Notes: generated from the sequence alone by a model not told the origin. A stretch of 64,000 bases of DNA from Anaerolineae bacterium (GCA_013360465.1 JABWBO010000007.1:62001-126000); one strand, 5' to 3'; shown: positions 17,412 through 26,939, numbered from the stretch's first letter. Translations and numbers: made by a program.

Positions 17412-18947
17412 GTGGCAACGAAAAACGATATCCCGGAACTGCTTCGAAAAGGAATTGAGGCGGCGCGCGAAGGAAAGAAAGCCGAAGCACGCGCCCTCTT
17501 TGAACAAGTCACGGAGCTGGACGAGAACAACGAAAAAGGCTGGTTCTGGCTGGCGTCGGTGGTCGATACCGACGAGGAACGCCGCATCTGTCTGAGCAAC
17601 GTGCTGCACATCAATCCCAGCAACGAAAAAGCGCAGCGGGCAATGGCGGCGCTGGAAGAGAAGCTGAAGAGTAAAAGGCGGCAGCAGCAGGAAGATGAGG
17701 TGATCGCCGGAGTCCCCCGCCGTCAGTTCAATCTGATCCTGGGCGGCGGCATCCTCCTGGTCCTGATCATCCTGATCGTGGGCGTGGTCGTGATCATTGG
17801 CAACAACAACCGCATCGCCGCCGAGAACGCCTCGGCGACGGAGATCGCCTTCGCCGCCACCGGAACCAGTGAGGCCGTCCTCGCCGCACAGGCAGCGGCG
17901 ACCGAAGCGGCGATTGCCCTAGCCGCCACACAGACTGCGCTGGTCCCTACGCCGATTCCCATCACCCCGACAGCCAACATTCCAACGCTGCCGCCGGCAT
18001 GGACTCCAACCCCGTCCAATACGCCGGTCACAACCCCAACCTCGCTGCCACCGCCCCTCGGTCTCACTGGACGGTTGGCGGTTTGGGGCGGGCGCGATGA
18101 ACTGAATACCGGCTATCTGGCGGTGGGCTACTATAATCTGGATTTCGGCAACCAGTACACGCGCATCGGCGGCGAGTTGGGTCAGTACGTCAGCATGACC
18201 ACCAACGGACAGCGCATCCTGTACGAGCGCTACGATGATCTGCTGTTCTCCAGCGTCATTGAGGCGATCAATCTCAACGGCACGGAACAACAGAACCTTG
18301 CCGAATTCTACGGCGGTTCAGGGACGACCATCATCCAGCCGAAGCAGCCCAATTTCGGGGCATTCGGTCAGCGCATCGCCTTCGTCGCCAAGACCTCGAC
18401 CCGCAATACGTTTCAGGTGTTCGTCGTTGAAATCGGCGACGTGCCGGAAGGCGTAGCGCGCGTCAAGCAGCTCACCGACGACGACATCGACTACAGCTTC
18501 CCCACTTTCTCGCCTGATGGTACGCACATCGCGGCGGTTCGCACCGATCTTAACACCGCCATTCCCAGCATCGATCTGGTCAATATCGATGTGGCAACCG
18601 GCGGAAAGTTCCTGATCAGCAGCGATTTCGATGCGACGGTCGAAACGCATCCGCGATGGACTCGCGATGGACGCCAGATCATCTATGCTGCCGCGACGGC
18701 GAATGATCCTAACAATCACGACATCTTCCTGCGCAACGCCGACGGCGGGGGAACGCCGCTGCCTCTCTATCGCAGTCCCCACGATGAACAGTTCCCGATC
18801 ATGAGTCCTGACCAGCGTTATATCGCCTTCGCTGCCAATCCTGCCGATAACTACGATATCTTCGTGTTCGATCAAACCACGCAGGCGCTGTTTCAGCTGA
18901 CCAGCGACCCGGCAAACGACTACCCAGGCGATTGGTGGCAGCCGTAG
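17412..18947 (+). CDS. TPR - TM - PT-rich linker - PD40 propeller protein (paralogue)
   Basis: 511 residues with the same plan as the gene 10 nt upstream: TPR-like repeats (~5-85, GWFWLASVVDTDEERR), a basic patch, a TM at ~107-130, an Ala-rich then Pro/Thr-rich linker (~140-215), and a PD40 propeller with TFSPDGTHIAAVR, WTRDGRQIIYAAA and MSPDQRYIAFAA blades. The GTG start at 17412 has GAGGG upstream. Close spacing indicates one transcript for the three genes from 15470. Extracellular sensing or scaffolding is a guess from topology. Confidence 0.8.
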   Translation: MATKNDIPELLRKGIEAAREGKKAEARALFEQVTELDENNEKGWFWLASVVDTDEERRICLSNVLHINPSNEKAQRAMAALEEKLKSKRRQQQEDEVIAGVPRRQFNLILGGGILLVLIILIVGVVVIIGNNNRIAAENASATEIAFAATGTSEAVLAAQAAATEAAIALAATQTALVPTPIPITPTANIPTLPPAWTPTPSNTPVTTPTSLPPPLGLTGRLAVWGGRDELNTGYLAVGYYNLDFGNQYTRIGGELGQYVSMTTNGQRILYERYDDLLFSSVIEAINLNGTEQQNLAEFYGGSGTTIIQPKQPNFGAFGQRIAFVAKTSTRNTFQVFVVEIGDVPEGVARVKQLTDDDIDYSFPTFSPDGTHIAAVRTDLNTAIPSIDLVNIDVATGGKFLISSDFDATVETHPRWTRDGRQIIYAAATANDPNNHDIFLRNADGGGTPLPLYRSPHDEQFPIMSPDQRYIAFAANPADNYDIFVFDQTTQALFQLTSDPANDYPGDWWQP

Positions 18948-18990
18948 CGTGTCCTGTGGGCTGCTGGTCGGAGGACCTGAGACGACGAGC

Positions 18991-19018
18991 GTTGAGGCGC
19001 GGCATGTTGCGCCTCAAC
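18991..19018. terminator. Hairpin between convergent genes
   Basis: A perfect 10-bp stem (GTTGAGGCGC, 18991-19000, with 19009-19018; 8-nt loop) lies between the PD40 gene and the minus-strand nucleotidyltransferase. No T-run follows on either strand. Confidence 0.45.
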
Positions 19019-19049
19019 CGGGGGGCTAGAATGCCGGGATCGGCGGGAC

Positions 19050-19523
19050 TCAGGGGAGCGCCTTGATTCGGGCGATGAGCGCGCTGGTACTGTGGTCGGG
19101 CAGCAGGTCGATCAGGATGACGCGCCCCCCCAGCGACTCGACTGTCGAGCGTTCCGGAAGCGGCTTGCTGTGATAATCGCCGCCCTTGACGTAAATATCG
19201 GGTTCTAGCGCACGGATGAGCGCAATGGCTGTATCCTCGTCAAAGACCACCACCGCATTCACAATGCTTAGCGCTGCCAGCAGGCGCGCACGCTCTGCCG
19301 CCGGCACAATCGGACGCCCCGTCCCTTTCAAGTGCTGCGTGGCGCGATCACCGTTGACACCAACGATCAGTGCGTCGCCCAGCCTGCGCGCCTGCTCGAG
19401 GTAGTCGAGATGTCCGACGTGCAGCAGATCGAAGTGACCATTGGTGAAGACGCAGCGCCGCTGTTCGCAGCGCAGTCTTTCGCGAAGATCACGCGCCTCA
19501 TTCAGGGTGACTACTTCGCCCAT
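19050..19523 (-). CDS. Sugar-phosphate nucleotidyltransferase (RfaE2/HldE C-domain type)
   Basis: 157 residues forming a single cytidylyltransferase-like fold: FTNGHFDLLHVGHLDYLEQA carries the HxGH motif (35-38), followed by VGVNGD, KGTGRPIVPAAERARLLAAL, and a C-terminal STSALIARI segment. This matches the adenylyltransferase half of HldE, which makes ADP-heptose from heptose-1-phosphate, but small proteins of this family also act on other sugar or polyol phosphates. No heptose pathway partner is in the window. ATG 19523 has AAGGA upstream; earlier in-frame starts (19532, 19547) lack one. Confidence 0.8.
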   Translation of the reverse strand: MGEVVTLNEARDLRERLRCEQRRCVFTNGHFDLLHVGHLDYLEQARRLGDALIVGVNGDRATQHLKGTGRPIVPAAERARLLAALSIVNAVVVFDEDTAIALIRALEPDIYVKGGDYHSKPLPERSTVESLGGRVILIDLLPDHSTSALIARIKALP

Positions 19524-19564
19524 AGCTTGCATCCTTCGTGTCGTCACGGTCGTGAGCGTGCGCT

Positions 19565-21097
19565 GTGAGGGCGACGAAATCGTCTACAGTCCCGAACACG
19601 TCCTCTGCAGATCGCGTCAGCAGTCTATCACAGCGCGTCTTCTGGGGGATCGGTCAGCTGCTCGTGCTGCTGGCATTCGCGGCGCTTCTCATCGCCGCGG
19701 GGCGAGCGCTGCTGCTGTTTGCCGATCACGCGCGTTCGGCGATTGAGTTCCCTTATACCGCCAATTATGGAGAGGGACCTCTCCTCGATCAAACCATGCG
19801 CCTGCTGCGCGGTGAACTTCTGTACAGTGCCGATCTCTCCCGGACCCCCTACACCATCACCAACTACCCGCCGCTTTTCCTGCTCGTTCAGGCACCGTTC
19901 GCCGCAGCATTTGGTCCCGGCTTCTGGTACGGACGGGCGATCTCGACAGCGGCGACGCTGGTCGCTGCCCTCATGCTAGCGCTGCTCACCCGTGCGCTGA
20001 CCCGCGATTCTATCGCCGGGGCGGCATCAGGGCTGAGCCTGCTCGCCATTCCCTACATCTTTCACTGGTCGGCGCTGGCGCGCATCGACGCGCTGGCGTT
20101 GGCGCTGAGCCTTGCCGGTCTGTGGGTCATTGCGCAGGCTCCGCACCGCTGGCTGAATATCTTTGTTGCCGTCCTGCTGATCACCGGCGCAATCTACACA
20201 CGACAGACTTACGCGCTGGCAGCACCTCTCGCCGCGTTCGCCTGGCTCCTGGGAAAACGCGAAATCTATCGAGCGCTGATCTTCGCCGTCAGCCTGGCGG
20301 CGCTGGTCCTCGCCATCTTCATCGCCGCCCTGGTGTTCACTCGTGGAGGATTCTTCGTCCATCTGATCACGGCAAACGCCAACGGACTGGACCTGTCGCT
20401 CATCCAGTTCTATATCGACGAGATCACGCGCAATCTCCCCCTGATGCTGGTCGGCGCGGCGCTCAGCCTGGCAGTTGGCGCGGTTTGGGGGCGTCCCGGC
20501 TGGTGGCTGACTGCGCCTTATGCCCTGGGTGCGACAGCCACCGCGCTGACCATCGCCAAGATCGGTTCCGATGTTAACTACCTCTGGGAGCTTTCGGCGG
20601 CGCTCTGCCTGCTGGCGGGGGTGTTGATCGCCATCATGCGGCGGCTGCCGCTCATCCGCGCCATGCTGCTTGTCGCCCTGGCAGCGCAGATCGTCTTCGC
20701 CTACGATTTGTCGGTCAGCAAATACGCGCTGATCCTCACCGACCGCATCGCCAAGACCGATCAGTTTGCGGCGCTCGCCGCCTTCATCGCGTCGTCAGAA
20801 GAACCGGTCGTCCTGACGGATGAATTCATGGGCGAGCTGGTGATGAACGGGCGGCGGGTCCAGTTTCAACCTTTCGAGTTCAGCCAGCTCAACCGGGACG
20901 GAATATGGGATCAGTCCACCTTCCTGGCGGCGCTGGACAGAGGCGATTACCCTCTGGTGATTCTCTATCAGCCTTTTCGTAACCCCTCGCTGCGATTCGA
21001 GCGCTGGACCGGGGAAATGCTGCGCATCCTCAACGAACGCTTCCGCCCGCTCATGCAGATCGGCGAGACGACTCTCTATCAGCATGTGGGTCCCTAA
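19565..21097 (+). CDS. Multi-pass membrane protein, glycosyltransferase-like (GT39/ArnT style)
   Basis: 510 residues with about eleven predicted TMs. After the first TM comes a loop EFPYTANYGEGPLLDQTMRL with acidic residues followed by ITNYPPLFLLVQAP; this acidic-loop then YPP pattern is common in GT-C glycosyltransferases that use polyprenyl-linked sugars. The C-terminal ~100 residues are soluble. The GTG start at 19565 is 41 nt from the divergent nucleotidyltransferase start. The donor and acceptor are unknown. The membrane protein at 6765 is similar in type. Confidence 0.65.
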   Translation: MRATKSSTVPNTSSADRVSSLSQRVFWGIGQLLVLLAFAALLIAAGRALLLFADHARSAIEFPYTANYGEGPLLDQTMRLLRGELLYSADLSRTPYTITNYPPLFLLVQAPFAAAFGPGFWYGRAISTAATLVAALMLALLTRALTRDSIAGAASGLSLLAIPYIFHWSALARIDALALALSLAGLWVIAQAPHRWLNIFVAVLLITGAIYTRQTYALAAPLAAFAWLLGKREIYRALIFAVSLAALVLAIFIAALVFTRGGFFVHLITANANGLDLSLIQFYIDEITRNLPLMLVGAALSLAVGAVWGRPGWWLTAPYALGATATALTIAKIGSDVNYLWELSAALCLLAGVLIAIMRRLPLIRAMLLVALAAQIVFAYDLSVSKYALILTDRIAKTDQFAALAAFIASSEEPVVLTDEFMGELVMNGRRVQFQPFEFSQLNRDGIWDQSTFLAALDRGDYPLVILYQPFRNPSLRFERWTGEMLRILNERFRPLMQIGETTLYQHVGP

Positions 21098-21193
21098 CTG
21101 CCATCCGCGCAATCTATCATCCAGCACTCATATCACCGGCATATACTTGTGAAGTTCGGAGCAATCGATCCTGAAAAGCTATCACTACATCCT

Positions 21194-21928
21194 ATGAACG
21201 CTAACGGCAAACCGCCGCACACCATCGTTCAGGTCCGCGGACTCTGTAAACAGTTCACCGAGGGGGAAACGGCGCATCAAAGCACGCGGCGCATCCTCGA
21301 CAGCGTCGATTTGGACATCGCGCAGGGCGAATTCCTGGTCCTGCTTGGCAAGAGCGGCAGCGGCAAAAGCACCCTGCTCAACCTCATCAGCGGAATCGAC
21401 ACGGCAGATTCCGGCAGCATCCTGATCGACGGAGAGGATATCACCCGGCTCAACGACCGGGCGCTCACCCTCTTTCGACGCAAGCGCGTCGGCATCATCT
21501 TCCAGTTCTTCAACCTGATCCCAACGCTCACCGTCCTGGAGAACATCCTCCTGCCCGTCGAACTGAGCGGGTCGCGGACAGGCGAAGACAAAGCGCGCGA
21601 TCTTCTGGCGCGCGTCGGGCTGGCGGATCGGGCGGACAGCTTCCCGGACAAGCTGAGCGGAGGCGAACAGCAGCGAGTCGCCATCGCCCGCGCGCTGATC
21701 AACGAACCAGCGGTGGTCATCGCTGACGAGCCAACCGGCAATCTAGACGAAGAGACAGGTCAACGAATTCTGTCACTTTTGCTAGAATTAACTTGTCGTT
21801 CTGGGCGTACACTGATTATGGCGACCCATAACGCGGACGTGGTCGCCATCGCGGATCGAGTTTGTCGTATCCACGAAGGCAAACTCGTGATCACCCGTAG
21901 TAGAATCGGTGAAGGAGCGTACCGATGA
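21194..21928 (+). CDS. ABC transporter ATP-binding protein (LolD/MacB/YbbA type)
   Basis: 244 residues: Walker [10 protein letters not shown] (52-60), Q-loop in [18 protein letters not shown], signature LSGGEQQR (154-161), Walker [13 protein letters not shown] and an [13 protein letters not shown] switch His. The [11 protein letters not shown] and EPTGNLD texts are typical of the LolD/MacB family that powers mechanotransmission-type exporters. ATG 21194 was chosen because a TATACT hexamer at 21142-21147 would place the transcript start after the alternative GTG at 21149. It overlaps the HEAT gene by 4 nt and belongs with the permease at 22422. Confidence 0.9.
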   Translation: MNANGKPPHTIVQVRGLCKQFTEGETAHQSTRRILDSVDLDIAQGEFLVLLGKSGSGKSTLLNLISGIDTADSGSILIDGEDITRLNDRALTLFRRKRVGIIFQFFNLIPTLTVLENILLPVELSGSRTGEDKARDLLARVGLADRADSFPDKLSGGEQQRVAIARALINEPAVVIADEPTGNLDEETGQRILSLLLELTCRSGRTLIMATHNADVVAIADRVCRIHEGKLVITRSRIGEGAYR

Positions 21929-22344
21929 CTGATCCTGACCCTATCGTCATGAAACAGGTCCTTTCAGAACTGCGCGACGTGAACAAGGAACGCCGCCGCA
22001 CCGCCGTGATGAAATTGGGTATGCTGGGGGGCGAAGAAGCCGTCCGCACACTCATCCATGTCGTCAGTAACCATCATGAGGATCTCATCGTACGCGGGCG
22101 CGCCGCCCTGATGCTCGGCAAGTTGGGCGATGTGCGGGCAGTTGAGCCGCTCATCGAAGCGCTGGACGCGCCGGGTTATCAAACCCCTCTGCACGCTGTC
22201 GAAGCGCTGGGAAGGCTGGGCGACGAACGCGCCATTGATCCGCTCATTCGGGTGATGGGAGCGCGCAATGACCGCATGCGTGAGGCGGCTGAACGCGCGC
22301 TGCGCAGCCTCGGCTACAATTTTCAGGAAGAGCCGACGCCCTGA
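21925..22344 (+). CDS. HEAT-repeat protein
   Basis: 139 residues built from about four HEAT/PBS-lyase-like repeats: [55 protein letters not shown] and a final [14 protein letters not shown]. It is soluble, with no signal peptide. Its ATG overlaps the TGA of the ABC ATPase gene (ATGA), implying coupled translation, and the permease follows 77 nt later. HEAT repeats mediate protein binding, so an adaptor or regulator of the exporter is plausible, but this is inference. Confidence 0.85.
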   Translation: MTDPDPIVMKQVLSELRDVNKERRRTAVMKLGMLGGEEAVRTLIHVVSNHHEDLIVRGRAALMLGKLGDVRAVEPLIEALDAPGYQTPLHAVEALGRLGDERAIDPLIRVMGARNDRMREAAERALRSLGYNFQEEPTP

Positions 22345-22368
22345 TCGGCGTCTTCTGCCAGATGACTG

Positions 22369-22395
22369 TGCGGGGCGGTCTAAGACCGCCCCGCA
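22369..22395. terminator. Strong palindromic hairpin inside the exporter operon
   Basis: A 13-bp inverted repeat (22369-22381 with 22383-22395) around a single base lies between the HEAT gene and the permease. There is no T-run, so it may act as an attenuator, mRNA stabiliser or processing site instead of a full terminator. Confidence 0.45.
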
Positions 22396-22421
22396 TGATT
22401 CCTGCTTGACATGAGAGAGTC

Positions 22422-24995
22422 ATGAACGCATCTTTGATCCCACGCCTTGTGCTGCGCCACATTCGTCGCCGTGCGCTGCAAAGCGCCTTATTCGCCCTGG
22501 GGGTGGCGCTTGGCGTCGCGGTCGTGGTCGCCATCGATCTGGCGAACTACTCCGCCAAGCGTGCGTTCGCCCTCAGCGCTGAGACGGTCACCGGTCGGGC
22601 AACACATCAAATCATTGGCGGACCAACCGGGCTGCCCACCGAGTTCTACACACGTCTTCGCCTTGATCTGCTCCTGCGCGACGCAGCGCCGGTGGTCGAA
22701 GGCTACGCGCAGGCGCTCGAACTGGGAAGGCGTTCGATGCGCATTCTCGGCATCGATCCGCTCGCCGATGCCCCATTTCGGTCCTATCTTAGCGATGTTC
22801 AGGTAGAAGGCGGCGCAGAGGAGACAGCAAGCGCCATCAACGCCTTCATCGTCACACCCGGCAGCATGCTGATCAGCGCTGCAACGGCGGCGCGCTACGG
22901 CGTCGAAATCGGCGATACGATCACCCTCCTCCCGCCGGGGCGGCAGGTCGAGGCGCGCGTCATCGGTCTGCTCCAGACGGCGGATGATGCGGGCGCGGAA
23001 GCGCTGAATAATCTGATCGTGATGGATATCGCCACCGCGCAGGAGATCGTCGGTATCCCAGGGCAGATCAGCCGCATCGACCTGTCTCTGCCCGAAGGCT
23101 ACGATCTAGCGCTCATTGAAGGACGGCTGCCGGCGGGCGCGGCGATCACCACACCACGCGCGCAGAGCAGCGCGCTGGGACAGATGACCAGCGCCTTCGA
23201 GTTCAACCTTCAGGCGCTCAGCCTGCTGGCGCTGGTGGTCGGCATGTTCCTCATCTACAACACTGTCTCGTTCAGCGTCGTCCAGCGCCGGGGCGAGTTG
23301 GGGATCATGCGCTCGCTCGGCGCAATCGATCTTCAGGTGTTGTGGCTGGTCCTCGGCGAAGCGCTCTTCCTGGGCTTCATCGGAACGGTGTGCGGGCTGG
23401 CGCTGGGCATCCTTTTTGGACGGGGAGCGGTGGGTCTGGTTGCGCAGACCATCAGCGACCTGTATTTCGCCGTCGATGTGCAGCGGGTCTCAGTCGATCC
23501 GCTGACGCTGCTCAAAGGTGCGGGTATTGGCATCGGTGCAAGCCTGATCGCCGCGCTCATCCCGTCGTTCGAGGCGACGCGCACGCCGCCCGCCGGCTCG
23601 CTGCGCCGTTCGCTGCTTGAAGAGCAGGCGCGCCGCCTGCTTCTACCGCTCACGCTGCTGGCTGCCGGTTTAGTCGGAGTCGGCGCGCTGCTGATCGCTG
23701 CTCCTTCCACCAGCCTGATCATCAGCTTCGTCGCGTTGTTCTGCGTGGTGGTCGGCGGGGCGCTGCTCACCCCTGCCGGGCTGATCCTCGGAACTCGGCT
23801 GTTCACGCCGTTAATCGGGAGGCTCTTCGGCGTGGTCGGGCGGATGGCGACGCGCGCTGTCGCCCGCTCGCTCAGCCGCACTTCGGTGGCGGTGGCGGCG
23901 CTGACCGTCGCCGTCAGCGTGATCGTCGGCGTCAGTGTGATGATCGACTCCTTCCGGGGTACAGTCGGCAACTGGTTGGAGACGACCCTGGGCGCAGACA
24001 TCTACATCTCGCCGCCCCAGGTCACCGCCGCCCGCCCGGAAGCCAACGTTGACCCGGCGCTTGCCGTGCTGGTTTCGCGAGTCGAAGGGATTGATCGGCT
24101 CGTCACAGGTCGCAACGTCCGCGTTGTCGCGCCAGATTATCCCGATCTGCCGCCGGTCAATCTGAATGTTGCCACAGGGGAGGTGGTCAGCACCGAACGG
24201 CAGTTCGTCTGGCTTGCTGCACCGCGCGAAACCTATATGGAAATCCTCAACCAGGGGCAGATCATGGTCAGCGAGCCGTTCGCTTTCCGGCGGGGAATCA
24301 CGCCGGAAGCCAACACGCTGACACTCCTGACCGATCACGGCGCAGAGACCTTCACCGTCGCCGGCGTCTACTACGATTATGCGACCGACCAGGGATCGGT
24401 CTTCATGGCGGACAGTGTATATCGCCGCCACTTCGACGACAGCTACATCACGACGATGGCGGTGTTCCTGAAGGCGGATGCCGACCCGGCGGCGGTGATC
24501 GACGCCATCCGCGAGGCGCTGGGCGGTACGCAGCTCATCGTCCAGAGCAACCAGACACTGCGCGCCAACGTCTTCAACGTGTTCGAGCGCACCTTCGCCA
24601 TCACGGCAGCGCTGCGCCTTCTGGCGGTGACCGTCGCCTTCATCGGCATCCTCAGCGCACTGCTTTCGCTTCAGTTAGAACAGACACGGCAGTACGGGAT
24701 CATGCGCGCTATCGGCTTGACCCGCGATCAGCTCTGGCGCTTCACCTTGATTCAGACAGGGGTGATGGGCACGGTCGCCGGGCTGCTCGCCCTGCCCATC
24801 GGCGCGGCGCTCGCCGCCATCCTTGTCTACGTCATCAACGTGCGCTCCTTCGGCTGGACGATGCACCTCACGCTGATGCCGGATGAATTCCTGATGGCGT
24901 TTCTCGTGGCGATAGGCGCAGCGCTGCTTGCCGGAATCTATCCTGCGCGGCAGATCGCGCGGCTGATTCCGGCGCGCGCCCTGCGGGGTGAATAG
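22422..24995 (+). CDS. ABC transporter permease, FtsX/MacB type with two FtsX domains (YbbP-like)
   Basis: 857 residues. An N-terminal TM (~16-38) is followed by a large extracytoplasmic domain, a three-TM FtsX block (~265-420, with VVQRRGELGIMRSLGA), a pair of central TMs, a second extracytoplasmic domain, and a second FtsX block (~730-855, with LEQTRQYGIMRAIGLT). Length and duplicated layout match YbbP-type permeases that pair with a YbbA-like ATPase, here the gene at 21194. The cargo is unknown; such systems export or extract hydrophobic compounds or lipoproteins. Confidence 0.87.
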   Translation: MNASLIPRLVLRHIRRRALQSALFALGVALGVAVVVAIDLANYSAKRAFALSAETVTGRATHQIIGGPTGLPTEFYTRLRLDLLLRDAAPVVEGYAQALELGRRSMRILGIDPLADAPFRSYLSDVQVEGGAEETASAINAFIVTPGSMLISAATAARYGVEIGDTITLLPPGRQVEARVIGLLQTADDAGAEALNNLIVMDIATAQEIVGIPGQISRIDLSLPEGYDLALIEGRLPAGAAITTPRAQSSALGQMTSAFEFNLQALSLLALVVGMFLIYNTVSFSVVQRRGELGIMRSLGAIDLQVLWLVLGEALFLGFIGTVCGLALGILFGRGAVGLVAQTISDLYFAVDVQRVSVDPLTLLKGAGIGIGASLIAALIPSFEATRTPPAGSLRRSLLEEQARRLLLPLTLLAAGLVGVGALLIAAPSTSLIISFVALFCVVVGGALLTPAGLILGTRLFTPLIGRLFGVVGRMATRAVARSLSRTSVAVAALTVAVSVIVGVSVMIDSFRGTVGNWLETTLGADIYISPPQVTAARPEANVDPALAVLVSRVEGIDRLVTGRNVRVVAPDYPDLPPVNLNVATGEVVSTERQFVWLAAPRETYMEILNQGQIMVSEPFAFRRGITPEANTLTLLTDHGAETFTVAGVYYDYATDQGSVFMADSVYRRHFDDSYITTMAVFLKADADPAAVIDAIREALGGTQLIVQSNQTLRANVFNVFERTFAITAALRLLAVTVAFIGILSALLSLQLEQTRQYGIMRAIGLTRDQLWRFTLIQTGVMGTVAGLLALPIGAALAAILVYVINVRSFGWTMHLTLMPDEFLMAFLVAIGAALLAGIYPARQIARLIPARALRGE

Positions 24996-25004
24996 TGCGT
25001 CACT

Positions 25005-25045
25005 GGCTCGGATGAAGGCGAGCGCGATTCGCCTTCGTCCGAGCC
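25005..25045. terminator. Bidirectional hairpin between convergent genes
   Basis: A 17-bp stem with a single G-U pair (25005-25021 with 25029-25045) fills the 57-bp gap between the permease stop and the stop of the minus-strand oxidoreductase. It lacks a T-run but is strong and well placed. Confidence 0.6.
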
Positions 25046-25052
25046 GCTGTCA

Positions 25053-26786
25053 TCACAGAAGCGGCGGGCGTGGGGTGAGCGTGATCGTACCGCTCACCGT
25101 CGTGCGCACCGAATGCAGCCCCGTCGCTCCGCTGGGGCGCGTCCCGGCGGTCGCCTCCATCTGCATCGCGCCATCGCCCTCGGCGCAGCGCACTTCAAAT
25201 GTATGATCGCCTTCGATGAAGGACCAGTCGTAGCGCCACAGATTCCAGGCACGGTCACTGACCGCCCGCCGGATCTGCGCTTCGACCCATTCGCCGCCAT
25301 CAACCCGCACCTCGACCTTTGAGATACCGCGATCCCCCGCCCAGGCAATGCCGCCGATGGGGATCAGCGTATTCTGATCGGCATCGCTGAAGGCATCGTC
25401 GGTCGCCACCGTATCGATCACCGAGGTCGCTCGCACAATCGCGTCCTTGTCCCACCCCCGGCGCACCCAGTAGCCTTCAATTTCGCCTTCGATGAACTCC
25501 ATGCGGGTGATCCATTTTGGCTGCTTCATGCCATAGAGGTCGGGGATGTGAATGCGCAGCGGGAAACCGTGACGAGCGGTCAGCGGCTGATCTTCCCAGG
25601 CGTAACAGAGCATGACGCGCTCATCGTCCTCGATCACATCGAGCGCGACGACTTCATCGAAATCATCGCCTCCCCAGATATGCAGATGTGTCGCCCGCTC
25701 CGGCACGGCAATCGCCGCCAGCACATCTTTCATCCGCACACCGGTCCACTTGATCGTGCTGATCAGGTCGCCGCCGACCCGATTCGAGATGCACGACATC
25801 GTGATGTAATCGCTGATGGTCTCGAAGTTACCTCGAATTTCATCGAGAGTCATTTCGGCGATCAAGCCCTCTTCGCCGGGGACAGCCGACTCAAACTTCA
25901 GGGTGTAGCCCTCTTCAGGGATGACCAATCCGTTCGGGTCGGAACGGATATCGATCCGGTAATGATCGCGCAGCGGCGTCACTTCGGCGCGCGTCCCCGG
26001 CGCGGGGATGATCGGATCGTCGGCGTTCGGCAGCGCCTGAGCGACCACCGATTCGGAAGATGCTTCCGGAGTCGCCGCCGCCTGAAGCTGCGCCACGCCG
26101 AGGTCTTCGGAGACCCGCCGGCTGAGCAGTGAACCCAATCCTGCGCCGATGACCGTCACCGTCGCCGTCGCCGCTCCAACCTGGATCAGGAAAGTTCGGC
26201 GGTCGAGCGTCTGCGCCGAGGCGTCCGCGCGCCCCCTCACTAAAACAGCCGGTTCGTGAGCATTCAGCCTGCTGTACGCCCAACTGACCGCCAACCCCCA
26301 GATAGCGAACAGCGCCACGATCCAGACCAGCGCGACCAGCGGGTCAGCGGTGGATTCCAGGTTGACGGAAAACGTGAACAGCAGGAACGGCAAACTGACC
26401 AGCGCACCCAGGACAAGCCCGGGGATAGCGCTGTCCTGATTCCCGCGAAGTCGGCTCATCAGCGCGAAGAACAGCGCGCCGGCAATCCCCCCGATGACGA
26501 CCACCATCAGGATGCTCATCAAGTTTTCGGCGGTCTTGGCGGCGTCGGAGGAACTGCCGATCTGTACTGCTGCGACCACTTCCTCGACAGTGCCGCGCCC
26601 AACCGTGATCAGCGGTTCCGGCAAATTCCGCGCCAGCCAGTCGAACAGGTCAAACGGTACAAAAGCCAGCCGCGCCGCCTGCTGACCCAGGTGCGACAGG
26701 GCAACCAGGGGGAGCGCCAGCACCGCACCGATCAGCGCCCCCCAACCCAGACTCGATCTCAACGTCAAGATAACCTCCTGCGCCAT
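25053..26786 (-). CDS. Membrane-anchored molybdopterin oxidoreductase (sulfite oxidase family)
   Basis: 577 residues. The first ~175 form four hydrophobic helices. A twin-arginine-like RRTFLIQVGAATATV segment (Arg196-197) with another TM follows. A sulfite-oxidase-type domain then spans ~275-480, with the Mo-ligating Cys332 in ITMSCISNRVGGD and HIWGGDD, RHGFPLRI and GMKQPKWI blocks. A C-terminal Mo-co dimerisation Ig-like domain (~485-570) contains GIAWAGDRGISKVEVRVDGG. The expected active site is outside the membrane. Substrate (sulfite, sulfoxide or other) is not determined. It is divergent from the dipeptidase gene. Confidence 0.87.
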   Translation of the reverse strand: MAQEVILTLRSSLGWGALIGAVLALPLVALSHLGQQAARLAFVPFDLFDWLARNLPEPLITVGRGTVEEVVAAVQIGSSSDAAKTAENLMSILMVVVIGGIAGALFFALMSRLRGNQDSAIPGLVLGALVSLPFLLFTFSVNLESTADPLVALVWIVALFAIWGLAVSWAYSRLNAHEPAVLVRGRADASAQTLDRRTFLIQVGAATATVTVIGAGLGSLLSRRVSEDLGVAQLQAAATPEASSESVVAQALPNADDPIIPAPGTRAEVTPLRDHYRIDIRSDPNGLVIPEEGYTLKFESAVPGEEGLIAEMTLDEIRGNFETISDYITMSCISNRVGGDLISTIKWTGVRMKDVLAAIAVPERATHLHIWGGDDFDEVVALDVIEDDERVMLCYAWEDQPLTARHGFPLRIHIPDLYGMKQPKWITRMEFIEGEIEGYWVRRGWDKDAIVRATSVIDTVATDDAFSDADQNTLIPIGGIAWAGDRGISKVEVRVDGGEWVEAQIRRAVSDRAWNLWRYDWSFIEGDHTFEVRCAEGDGAMQMEATAGTRPSGATGLHSVRTTVSGTITLTPRPPLL

Positions 26787-26869
26787 ACATCCGCTGCCAA
26801 AAACAGGCGATCAGTTCACTGGTTCATTGTCGGCACAAATCTTGCAGAGGGATTAAATGCAGGTGAACG

Positions 26870-26899
26870 TTGGCATTTTGGCGTACTGCCGCGTAGAAT
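26870..26899 (+). promoter_or_regulatory. Promoter of the dipeptidase gene
   Basis: TTGGCA (26870-26875) and TAGAAT (26894-26899) with an 18-nt spacer, 40 nt before the dipeptidase ATG. This is one of the better sigma70-like matches in the window. Confidence 0.5.
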
Positions 26900-26939
26900 C
26901 TGCAGGCGATGCCTATTCACGATAGCAGAGTTCAAGATC

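Noticed and set aside
19023-19028. TAGAAT hexamer as a promoter -10
   Set aside because: It lies between convergent genes with no start codon downstream on that strand, showing that this hexamer alone is not enough to call a promoter.
26256-26939. N-terminal extension of the dipeptidase frame
   Set aside because: It runs antisense to the oxidoreductase start and through the intergenic promoter; the M19 domain begins exactly at ATG 26940.
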